DNA from: an uncultured Anaerococcus sp.
GTDB taxonomy: Bacteria > Bacillota > Clostridia > Tissierellales > Peptoniphilaceae
DNA: 6,374 nucleotides
Reading direction: 5' to 3'
NCBI RefSeq assembly: GCF_937934665.1
Contig: NZ_CALGYW010000097.1
Span: 1 to 6,374 of the forward strand
Shown: positions 1 to 4,807 of the stretch, piece after piece
Layout of the letters: each line of letters starts with the position of its first letter
How positions within the stretch are numbered: position 1 is the first letter of the stretch
Position numbers and translations under genes: made by a program
Notes under the pieces: model-generated
Database searches by the model: none
What the model was told of the DNA's origin: nothing
Seen by the model: the letters and a program-made list of their open reading frames with translations, nothing else

Positions 1-1710
1 TCCACCTAGGGCTGTTGGGCCAAAGACAAGTCCTACAAAGATTGGTACTACTATGGCTAAAACGCCTGGTAGGATCATTTCTTTTAAGGAAGCTGATGTT
101 GAGATTTCAATACATCTTTGGTAATCTGGTTCGCTTGTTCCTTCTAGTAGGCCTGGATCATTTCTAAATTGTCTTCTTACTTCATTGATCATTTCTGTGG
201 CTGCTTTTCCTACAGAGTTCATTGTGAGTGCTGTAAATAGGAATGGTAGCATGCCGCCTATGAACATTCCAGCTACTACGTGGGAATCTAGAATTGATAT
301 TGTTTCTAGGTTTAATGTTTCTGAGTAGGTTACGAATAGGGATAGGGCTGTTAGGGCTGCAGAGCCGATTGCAAAGCCTTTACCTATGGCTGCTGTTGTG
401 TTTCCTATTGAGTCTAGTTCGTCTGTGATGTCTCTAACATGGCTTGGTAGGGCTGCCATTTCAGCGATTCCGCCGGCGTTGTCTGTGATTGGGCCGTAGG
501 CGTCTACTGATACTGTTGTGGCTGTTGTTGATAACATTCCTACTGCTGATAGGGCTATACCAAATACTCCGTCTGCCCAGAAGGCTACGATGATACCTAG
601 GGCGATTAGGATGATTGGACCAACTGCTGATAACATTCCTGTTGAGAGACCTGCGATAATGTTGGTTGCAACACCTGTTTTTGATTCTTCAGCAATATTT
701 TTTACATATTTAAACTTATCTGATGTATATACTTCTGTTAAAAGACCAATTGCAATTCCTACTATGATTCCTGTAATTATTGCAAGTGCTGCTTTTACGT
801 TGCCGAAGTAGGCAAAGGATAAGATCACTGCTGCAACTATTACAATTGCACCTGAAACGTAAATTGTCATCATTAGGCCCTTTTGTGGGTCTTTATGGTT
901 TTTGTTTGTAAATAAGAAACTTGCTACTAAAGATGCTAGTATTCCTATGGCTGTTAGTAGTAGGGTAAAGTTTAGTCCTGCTTCGCCGTATGACACTAGG
1001 CCTAGGGTGATAGCTGAGATGATTGCTCCGGCATAGGATTCAAATAAGTCTGCTCCCATTCCTGCAACGTCACCTACGTTATCTCCAACGTTATCTGCGA
1101 TTACTGCTGGGTTTCTTGGGTCATCTTCTGGAATACCTGCTTCTACCTTTCCTACAAGGTCAGCTCCAAGGTCGGCAGCCTTTGTATAGATACCGCCTCC
1201 AACTCTAGCAAATAGGGCAACAGATGATGCTCCAAGTGAGTAACCCATTACTATTGCAGGATCTTTAAAGATTAGATAGCAGATCAATAGACCTGAAAAA
1301 CCAAGTCCTGTTACTGCATATCCCATTACAGATCCACCTGCAAAGGCAAGTTTGAGGGCTCTGTTTGTGCCACCTTCCATAGCTTCGTTTGCACATTTAG
1401 CGTTGGCTTCAGTAGCTGTTCTCATTCCTATAAATCCTGTTAGCATTGAGAAACATGAGCCTATTATATAGCAGACCATGATTCTTATGTCTAGGAATAT
1501 CGCAATTAGGATTGATACAACTACTACGAAGGCAACGATGAACTTATACTCGCTTGCGATGAAGGTCATTGCTCCGTCTTTGATGTATCCTGATATCTCG
1601 TGCATTCTTTTTGAACCACTTGATACAGGAAGGATTCTCTCTTTAATTGTAAAGGCCATTAGAACTAGGGCCAAAATGGCTACAATTAGAGAAATAATAA
1701 CAATTAACAT
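1..1710 (-). CDS. hppA: Membrane-bound pyrophosphatase, K+-dependent, probably Na+-pumping (3' end cut by window)
   Basis: The frame is open without a stop from the ATG at 1710 down to position 1, giving 570 codons. The family is usually about 670-720 residues, so the last helices and their conserved acidic motif lie off the window. The protein hydrolyses pyrophosphate in the cytoplasm and moves Na+ or H+ across the membrane. Visible hallmarks are GGGIYTKAADLGADLVGKVE (171-190), DDPRNPAVIADN (196-207), the aspartate ladder DNVGDNVGD (206-214), and ADLFES with E224 at the gate-glutamate position. GNTTAAIGKG (436-445) has Ala at 440 and Gly at 443; in this family these mark the K+-dependent class, whereas K+-independent H+ pumps have Lys and Thr there. 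K+ dependence together with the DLFES glutamate suggests Na+ pumping. Na+ versus dual Na+/H+ transport cannot be settled here. AGGAGG at 1715-1720 lies 4 nt before the ATG and fixes the start. The gene lies behind the rpsR terminator, so it is probably its own unit. Confidence 0.97.
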   Translation of the reverse strand, partial: MLIVIISLIVAILALVLMAFTIKERILPVSSGSKRMHEISGYIKDGAMTFIASEYKFIVAFVVVVSILIAIFLDIRIMVCYIIGSCFSMLTGFIGMRTATEANAKCANEAMEGGTNRALKLAFAGGSVMGYAVTGLGFSGLLICYLIFKDPAIVMGYSLGASSVALFARVGGGIYTKAADLGADLVGKVEAGIPEDDPRNPAVIADNVGDNVGDVAGMGADLFESYAGAIISAITLGLVSYGEAGLNFTLLLTAIGILASLVASFLFTNKNHKDPQKGLMMTIYVSGAIVIVAAVILSFAYFGNVKAALAIITGIIVGIAIGLLTEVYTSDKFKYVKNIAEESKTGVATNIIAGLSTGMLSAVGPIILIALGIIVAFWADGVFGIALSAVGMLSTTATTVSVDAYGPITDNAGGIAEMAALPSHVRDITDELDSIGNTTAAIGKGFAIGSAALTALSLFVTYSETLNLETISILDSHVVAGMFIGGMLPFLFTALTMNSVGKAATEMINEVRRQFRNDPGLLEGTSEPDYQRCIEISTSASLKEMILPGVLAIVVPIFVGLVFGPTALGG

Positions 1711-1737
1711 AATTCCTCCTTTTATTATTTAATTATA
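1711..1737 (-). promoter_or_regulatory. Candidate hppA -10 element and ribosome binding site
   Basis: On the minus strand a perfect TATAAT (1737-1732) precedes AGGAGG (1720-1715) and the hppA ATG. No convincing -35 is seen: the hexamer 17 nt upstream reads ATATAT. A start near 1725 would leave a leader of only about 15 nt. The whole stretch 1711-1785 is AT-rich, so a chance -10 match is easy. The ribosome binding site is secure and the promoter is weak; readthrough from the rpsF operon could also contribute. Confidence 0.3.
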
Positions 1738-1781
1738 TCTATAACTATACTTTTATATATTTAATATTCATGTTTTATAGC

Positions 1782-1806
1782 AAATAAAAAAGGGAGCGAT
1801 GCTCCC
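1782..1806 (-). terminator. Rho-independent terminator of the rpsF-ssb-rpsR operon
   Basis: On the minus strand GGGAGC (1806-1801), a three-base loop ATC and GCTCCC (1797-1792) form a 6-bp GC-rich stem, followed directly by six T (1791-1786), then A and TTT. It lies 35-60 nt after the rpsR stop codon, in the right place and orientation to end that operon before hppA. Confidence 0.88.
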
Positions 1807-1840
1807 AGCTTGCTTATTGAAATTTTTTGTTTATATTCTC

Positions 1841-2065
1841 TTAGTTTTCTTCGTAAGGCAATAGGGCTACTTGTCTAGCTCTCTTGATTGCTCTTGTGAT
1901 TTCTCTTTGGTGTTTTGCATTTAGACCAGTAACTCTTCTTGGAAGAATCTTACCTCTGTCAGTAATAAATCTCTTAAGAGTTTCAATGTCTTTATAGTCT
2001 ATTACCTTTGATGGGTCTTTAACAAATGGATCAACCTTTTTTCTTGGTTTAAATCTTCTTGCCAT
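1841..2065 (-). CDS. rpsR: 30S ribosomal protein S18, cysteine-free form
   Basis: S18 pairs with S6 on the platform of the small ribosomal subunit. The 74-residue product matches the family length and core: IDYKDIETLKRFITDRGKI, then LPRRVTGLNAKHQR, and AIKRARQVALLPY near the C-terminus. The N-terminal segment where many Firmicute S18 proteins carry one or more cysteines (KVC.FC or KVC.F type) reads KKVDPFVKDPSK, so no cysteine is present. This corresponds to the so-called C-minus form, which does not need zinc. The start ATG at 2065 is preceded by AAAGGA about 6 nt upstream and gives the normal MARRF-type N-terminus. It is the third gene of the operon, 25 nt after the ssb stop codon, and is followed by a terminator. 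Confidence 0.97.
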   Translation of the reverse strand: MARRFKPRKKVDPFVKDPSKVIDYKDIETLKRFITDRGKILPRRVTGLNAKHQREITRAIKRARQVALLPYEEN

Positions 2066-2090
2066 TGTAATTCCTTTCTCTTATATTTCT

Positions 2091-2603
2091 CTAGAATGGA
2101 ATTCTGCCATCGTCTTGGATTTCAGTAAAGTCATCATCAAAAAAATCATCGTTTGTGGATGGACCACTTGCCTGATTGTTTTGATAAGAATTTGTTTGAG
2201 AATAGTTGTTTTGGTAGACATCTTGGTTATCACCAGGATTTGAGCTATGACTTTGTCTTTCTGATCTTGATCCTAAAAACTCAACATTATCTGCGACAAC
2301 ATCTGTTGTATAGACTGTCTTACCTGTTTCCCTATCTTGGTAGCTTCCGGTTTGGATCCTACCTTCTACTGCGCATTGACTTCCTTTAAAGAGGTATCTT
2401 GAGGCGTTTTCTGCCTGCCTACCCCAAACTGTTATCCTTGGAAAATCCGCTGTTGGACGATTAGCTGCTTCCGCTTCTTCTCTTCTTTCTCGACTTAGTC
2501 TCTTATCAACTGCTAATGTGAATGTGCATACCGCTTGATTTGCTTGGGTATATCTTAACTCAGGATCCCTAACAAGGCGTCCTATTAGTAACACTTTATT
2601 CAT
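2091..2603 (-). CDS. ssb: Single-stranded DNA-binding protein SSB
   Basis: SSB coats single-stranded DNA during replication, repair and recombination and recruits partner proteins through its acidic tail. The 170-residue product has the usual three parts. Residues 1-110 are the OB fold, starting MNKVLLIGRLVRDPELRYT and including PTADFPRITVWGRQAEN (50-66) and the VVADNVEFLG strand near 102-111. Residues 111-150 form a low-complexity Gln/Asn/Ser linker. Residues 151-170 are the acidic tip, ending DDGRIPF, a variant of the classic DDDIPF partner-binding motif. The ATG at 2603 is one base after the rpsF stop, and its ribosome binding site (GAGG, 2613-2610) lies inside the end of rpsF, so the two genes are probably translationally coupled. 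A location between rpsF and rpsR is the standard arrangement for the essential housekeeping SSB. Confidence 0.98.
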   Translation of the reverse strand: MNKVLLIGRLVRDPELRYTQANQAVCTFTLAVDKRLSRERREEAEAANRPTADFPRITVWGRQAENASRYLFKGSQCAVEGRIQTGSYQDRETGKTVYTTDVVADNVEFLGSRSERQSHSSNPGDNQDVYQNNYSQTNSYQNNQASGPSTNDDFFDDDFTEIQDDGRIPF

Positions 2604-2604
2604 A

Positions 2605-2889
2605 TTAGTCCTCTTTTCTTATAACCATGTATCTAAGAACGAAATCTGAAAGTCTTAGTCTTCTTTCAAATTCTTTGATGTGGTCTGGTTGAGACTTAAA
2701 GTCTACTATATAGTAGTAACCTTCTTTAAGATCATCGATCTCATAAGCAAGTCTTCTTCTTCCCCAGTCATCAACTGATACAACTTCGCCGTTTTCTTCG
2801 ATATGACCTTTAAATCTATCTAGAAGAGCATTTCTGTCAGCATCAGCTAGTTCAGTCTTGAAAATCAATACTGCTTCGTAATTATTCAT
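2605..2889 (-). CDS. rpsF: 30S ribosomal protein S6
   Basis: S6 is a small-subunit platform protein that binds 16S rRNA as a complex with S18. The 94-residue product is of normal length and carries the family pattern: MNNYEAVLIFKTEL at the N-terminus, VSVDDWGRRRLAYEIDDL in the middle, GYYYIVDFKS, and LRLSDFVLRYMVIRKED at the C-terminus. The start at 2889 has a strong GGAGG (2901-2897) 7 nt upstream. It is the first gene of the operon, behind a near-consensus promoter and a leader of about 55 nt that can form a hairpin. Such leaders are known in many bacteria to bind the S6:S18 complex for feedback control. Its stop codon is separated by one base from the ssb start. Confidence 0.98.
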   Translation of the reverse strand: MNNYEAVLIFKTELADADRNALLDRFKGHIEENGEVVSVDDWGRRRLAYEIDDLKEGYYYIVDFKSQPDHIKEFERRLRLSDFVLRYMVIRKED

Positions 2890-2914
2890 ATTTTCACCTC
2901 CCTGTGGACTATTG

Positions 2915-2937
2915 ACCCCGTTTATACTACGGAGTAG
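2915..2937 (-). promoter_or_regulatory. Candidate S6:S18 autoregulatory leader hairpin
   Basis: In the transcribed leader, ACTCCG (2935-2930) can pair with CGGGGT (2920-2915) around a nine-base loop, giving six pairs including one G-T wobble. A mutually exclusive small hairpin, CTAC/GTAG (2937-2934 with 2930-2927), shares the same bases. A CCG trinucleotide sits in the element, and CCG is the reported core of the S6:S18-binding leader motif upstream of rpsF in other bacteria. Position and content fit, but I could not compare it with the family covariance model, so the assignment is an inference. Confidence 0.4.
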
Positions 2938-2950
2938 AGATTACATATAA

Positions 2951-2979
2951 ATAATACTCTTAAACTTATTTATTGTCAA
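2951..2979 (-). promoter_or_regulatory. Sigma-A promoter of rpsF-ssb-rpsR
   Basis: On the minus strand a perfect TTGACA (2979-2974) is followed after exactly 17 nt by TATTAT (2956-2951). This predicts a start near 2944 and a leader of about 55 nt before the rpsF ATG. It is the best promoter match in the window, consistent with a highly expressed ribosomal protein operon. Confidence 0.88.
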
Positions 2980-3023
2980 TCCTTATTTGGATTTATCTTA
3001 AGTTTAAACCGTTTTCGATAAAT

Positions 3024-3060
3024 AAAAAAACTAAGGCTACCAAATGATAAACCTTAGTTT
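3024..3060 (-). terminator. Rho-independent terminator after lrgB
   Basis: On the minus strand AAACTAAGG (3060-3052) pairs perfectly with CCTTAGTTT (3036-3028) around a 15-base loop, and the T-run continues to 3024 for seven T in all. It starts 16 nt after the lrgB stop codon. The A-rich upstream arm could give weak activity in the other direction, but no plus-strand gene ends here. Confidence 0.88.
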
Positions 3061-3075
3061 CTATATACTTATTTC

Positions 3076-3816
3076 CTAGAAAAATATTACTATAAATAGT
3101 GGCATCAAGATTACAGTGCAGATACCTGCTACTGCTATAGATAGACCACTCATAGCTCCTTCTACTTCTCCCATTTCAATGGCTTTTGATGTACCCATAG
3201 CGTGGCTTGATGTACCTATGCCTATACCCTTGGCAACTGGGTCTTTAACTTTCATTAACTTCATTACGCTTGGGGCAAAAATTGCTCCAACAGTTCCCCT
3301 TAGGATAACTGTTATAGCGGTAATAGCTGCGTAGGTTTTTATTGTCACATCATCTGCCCCAAATTTAGCTACGTATTCCTCTGTTAGGGACTTAGCTATA
3401 GGAGTTGTTACAGATTGTGGCATCATAGAAAGGGTCAAATCTCTTTCAAAGCCAAAGGCTTTTGATAGAAGATAGGCTGATAAGATCGCTACAAAAGATC
3501 CAACAAAGACCCCAACTAAAATTGGTACTAAGTTTTCCTTTAATTTTTCAATGTTTCTATATAGACTTACTACAAGAGCAACTGTAATAGGTGCTATCAT
3601 AAAGGAAATGTATTTTCCACCCTTATTAAAGTTTTCGTAGGTAATGCCAGTTAGCTTTAAGAAAATTATACAAAACACAATCGCAAGTAAAAGTGGGTTT
3701 AAGATTGCAATTTTTGTTTTCTTATTAATACGCATCCCTATCCTAAACATTACTATAGAAAGGATTATTCCAAAAAATTCATTATCTGCTACATAAGTAT
3801 TTAAAAAATCACTCAT
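3076..3816 (-). CDS. lrgB: LrgB-family inner membrane protein
   Basis: LrgB/CidB proteins work with a small LrgA/CidA partner. They were first linked to control of murein hydrolase activity and cell lysis in Staphylococcus. Related pairs in Bacillus (PftAB) and Streptococcus move pyruvate, and the plant homologue PLGG1 moves glycolate/glycerate, so a small-carboxylate transport role is plausible here. The 246-residue product is strongly hydrophobic, with several membrane segments. It has the family motifs MIAPITVALVVSLYRN (73-88), PQSVTTPIAKSL (133-144, usually PKSVTTPIA), and GTSSHAMGTSKAIEMGEVEG (201-220), then a final helix with Pro239. Length is normal. The ATG at 3816 follows the lrgA stop by one base, with AGGAA just upstream inside the end of lrgA, which suggests translational coupling. 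The actual substrate cannot be read from the sequence. Confidence 0.95.
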   Translation of the reverse strand: MSDFLNTYVADNEFFGIILSIVMFRIGMRINKKTKIAILNPLLLAIVFCIIFLKLTGITYENFNKGGKYISFMIAPITVALVVSLYRNIEKLKENLVPILVGVFVGSFVAILSAYLLSKAFGFERDLTLSMMPQSVTTPIAKSLTEEYVAKFGADDVTIKTYAAITAITVILRGTVGAIFAPSVMKLMKVKDPVAKGIGIGTSSHAMGTSKAIEMGEVEGAMSGLSIAVAGICTVILMPLFIVIFF

Positions 3817-3817
3817 A

Positions 3818-4165
3818 TTATTTCCTCGCTTTTTGTACTAGTTCAACTATTTTAGCTGTAATAGCCATGGTCACTAGACATGATATAGTCATAACTATAA
3901 GAATCTTTAGGGCATTATCCCTAATAACATCAAATTGAACCATAAGACCAACACCTAGTGGAGTGAAGGTAAAGGCAAGGATTGATGTTAGGAAATCTGA
4001 TGTTTCTCCAATATCTTCTACCTTTAACATCTTTGTGCAAAGGGCAATAAAGAGGAAAATCATACCAAAAACTGGTTCTGGGATTGGTAGACCAGTTAGT
4101 TTTTTAGCAATGAATCCTAATAATAAGAAAAAAAGTAAATAACAAAATTCTTTTAAATATTTCAT
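3818..4165 (-). CDS. lrgA: LrgA/CidA-family holin-like membrane protein
   Basis: This is the small partner of the LrgB protein encoded directly downstream; the two are thought to act as one membrane complex. The 115-residue product has four likely membrane helices (about 5-22, 30-46, 57-78 and 86-110). It has the family signature PIPEPVFGM (27-35), where most members have PIPGSVIGM, and TPLGVGLM (68-75), which corresponds to the usual FVPAGVGLM. The Glu-Pro in place of Gly-Ser is a visible departure from the common motif. The ATG at 4165 has AGGAG (4175-4171) 5 nt upstream. The gene is preceded by a leader of about 210 nt and an extended -10 promoter. Staphylococcal and streptococcal homologues are controlled by a LytSR two-component system. 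No regulator gene is present in this window, and I could not identify a clear LytR site. Confidence 0.92.
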   Translation of the reverse strand: MKYLKEFCYLLFFLLLGFIAKKLTGLPIPEPVFGMIFLFIALCTKMLKVEDIGETSDFLTSILAFTFTPLGVGLMVQFDVIRDNALKILIVMTISCLVTMAITAKIVELVQKARK

Positions 4166-4312
4166 AAAATCTCCTACATATGTATTTTTTCTGTTCCTTC
4201 CATCATTTTTTAGTTTTTAGCCTGCTATCTCTACCACACTCCCTTTGCTTTTATAAGCTTTTATTATTGATTTTATAAAAACCTACTAAATAAGCCCTAG
4301 CTAAGTTAAAAC

Positions 4313-4369
4313 TTTTATCAAAGATAAAAATCGTTTTATTTTCAAAACAAGACTTTTTCTTGAGGTCTT
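4313..4369 (-). other. Two small dyads in the lrgAB leader
   Basis: TTTTATC and GATAAAA (4313-4319 and 4323-4329) form a perfect 7-bp inverted repeat with three bases between. AAGAC and GTCTT (4349-4353 and 4365-4369) form a 5-bp one. Both lie within about 60 nt downstream of the predicted lrgAB transcription start, so they could be operator sites or weak RNA hairpins. In such AT-rich sequence they could also be chance; no regulator family is assigned. Confidence 0.25.
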
Positions 4370-4380
4370 TTATTAGTTTT

Positions 4381-4409
4381 ATTATAACATACTTTTTTAT
4401 TAATGAAAA
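4381..4409 (-). promoter_or_regulatory. Candidate lrgAB promoter with extended -10
   Basis: On the minus strand TGT precedes a perfect TATAAT (4386-4381), forming an extended -10 (TGnTATAAT). A partial -35, TTTTCA (4409-4404), lies 17 nt upstream and matches the consensus at four of six positions. The predicted start near 4374 leaves a leader of about 210 nt before lrgA. No equally good candidate was noticed closer to the gene. Confidence 0.6.
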
Positions 4410-4516
4410 GGTTTATTTTTTTCTCCTATCAAAACCACACAAATAAAGGATAACTAAGTTTTTATCCTGATAATTTTTTCTTGTAAGCACCATAGCTTAA
4501 AAATATCATAAAAAAG

Positions 4517-4659
4517 TCACTTATCCTTTTTATATGCTAACCAAATCTTAAATATCCACACTAAAACTCCACCAAATAAGGGAATATTTCTTTAATAAAG
4601 GCAGGCCCCATGCTCTGTAAATCAAGGAAAGTCGCTCCTGTCACTCCTCCATCCTTTTC
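4517..4659 (-). pseudogene. Decayed 3' remnant of an unidentified membrane-protein gene
   Basis: Two minus-strand frames read as consecutive pieces of one protein. The first (4659-4564) contains GGVTGATFLDLQSMGP followed by AFIKEIFPYL. The second contains GGVLVWIFKIWLAYKKDK and ends at TGA 4519-4517. Restoring one T in the TTT run at 4576-4574 would join them into IFPYFGGVLVW with no stop from 4659 to 4517. The second piece looks like a terminal membrane helix with a Lys-rich tail, a common end for transport proteins. An in-frame TAA lies directly upstream (4662-4660) and only AT-rich sequence lies beyond, so the rest of the gene is missing. There is no start codon with a ribosome binding site. 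I do not recognise the family. A chance open frame remains possible over about 47 codons, so this is a moderate-confidence inference. Confidence 0.4.
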
Positions 4660-4688
4660 TTATAATTTATAAGATATATTATATATCT
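4660..4688. repeat. Adjacent AT palindromes upstream of the CAP gene promoter
   Basis: AGATATAT, a central T and ATATATCT make a perfect 17-bp inverted repeat at 4672-4688. A smaller one, TTATAA-T-TTATAA, abuts it at 4660-4672. The 17-bp palindrome ends 19 bases before the -35 of the plus-strand promoter, where an activator or repressor dimer could sit. The sequence is low in complexity, so the functional reading is tentative. Confidence 0.35.
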
Positions 4689-4707
4689 AGAAAAAGACAC
4701 TAAACTT

Positions 4708-4736
4708 TTGTAATTTATCTTGACATAGATTATAAT
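4708..4736 (+). promoter_or_regulatory. Sigma-A promoter of the CAP-domain gene
   Basis: TTGTAA (4708-4713) and a perfect TATAAT (4731-4736) are separated by 17 nt, predicting a start near 4743 and a leader of about 65 nt. A perfect TTGACA also lies inside the spacer (4720-4725), but it is only 5 nt from TATAAT and has no -10 at a proper distance of its own. Confidence 0.72.
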
Positions 4737-4776
4737 GGTAGTAGAAGTAGACTCAGAGCTATTAATAAAATCTAAT

Positions 4777-4807
4777 AAGGATGTTTGCGATTATTCGCAG
4801 ATAAAAA
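4777..4807 (+). promoter_or_regulatory. Shine-Dalgarno separated from the start codon by a hairpin
   Basis: The only good Shine-Dalgarno match before the CAP gene is AAGGA (4777-4781), 26 nt from the ATG at 4808, which is too far for normal initiation. Between them TGCGA (4786-4790) and TCGCA (4795-4799) form a perfect 5-bp hairpin with loop TTAT. Folding it would shorten the effective distance to about 12 nt. The same stretch also reads as a seven-codon frame ATG-TAA (4781-4804), but its ATG overlaps the Shine-Dalgarno sequence, so it is unlikely to be translated. The structure is seen in the sequence; its role is an inference. Confidence 0.5.

Larger units (their letters stand above)
4166..4807. 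other. Long divergent intergenic region
   Basis: This stretch of about 640 bases separates the minus-strand lrgAB unit from the plus-strand CAP gene and contains no intact gene. It holds the lrgAB leader and promoter (to about 4409) and an AT-rich part with a 7-bp dyad, AGGATAA/TTATCCT (4447-4453 and 4462-4468). A third matching arm, TTATCCTTT (4521-4529), is an exact complement of 4445-4453. Further right are an apparent gene remnant (4517-4659), two adjacent AT palindromes (4660-4688), and the promoter and leader of the CAP gene. I see no tRNA, riboswitch or T-box signature. Confidence 0.7.

Noticed and set aside
1478..1732. Plus-strand open frames inside hppA (518-811, 1023-1208, 1478-1732)
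   Set aside because: They lie antisense to the strongly conserved pyrophosphatase frame, have no ribosome binding sites of note, and their translations look like shadows of that gene.
2153..2389. Plus-strand open frame antisense to ssb
   Set aside because: It overlaps the SSB linker and OB-fold coding sequence, whose protein is unambiguous. The opposite-strand product has no recognisable features.
3116..3334. Plus-strand open frame antisense to lrgB
   Set aside because: It covers the conserved GTSSHAMGTSKA coding region on the other strand, so it is a shadow.
4447..4479. AGGATAA/TTATCCT hairpin followed by a T-run as a plus-strand terminator
   Set aside because: The stem is AT-rich, the T-run starts 5 nt after it, and no plus-strand gene ends here.
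4720..4736. TTGACA followed by TATAAT as a promoter pair
   Set aside because: The two hexamers are only 5 nt apart, far below the 16-18 nt needed. TTGTAA at 4708 pairs correctly with the same TATAAT.
4781..4804. Seven-codon leader peptide gene before the CAP gene
   Set aside because: Its ATG overlaps the Shine-Dalgarno sequence and has none of its own. The codons show no run of one amino acid that would suggest attenuation.
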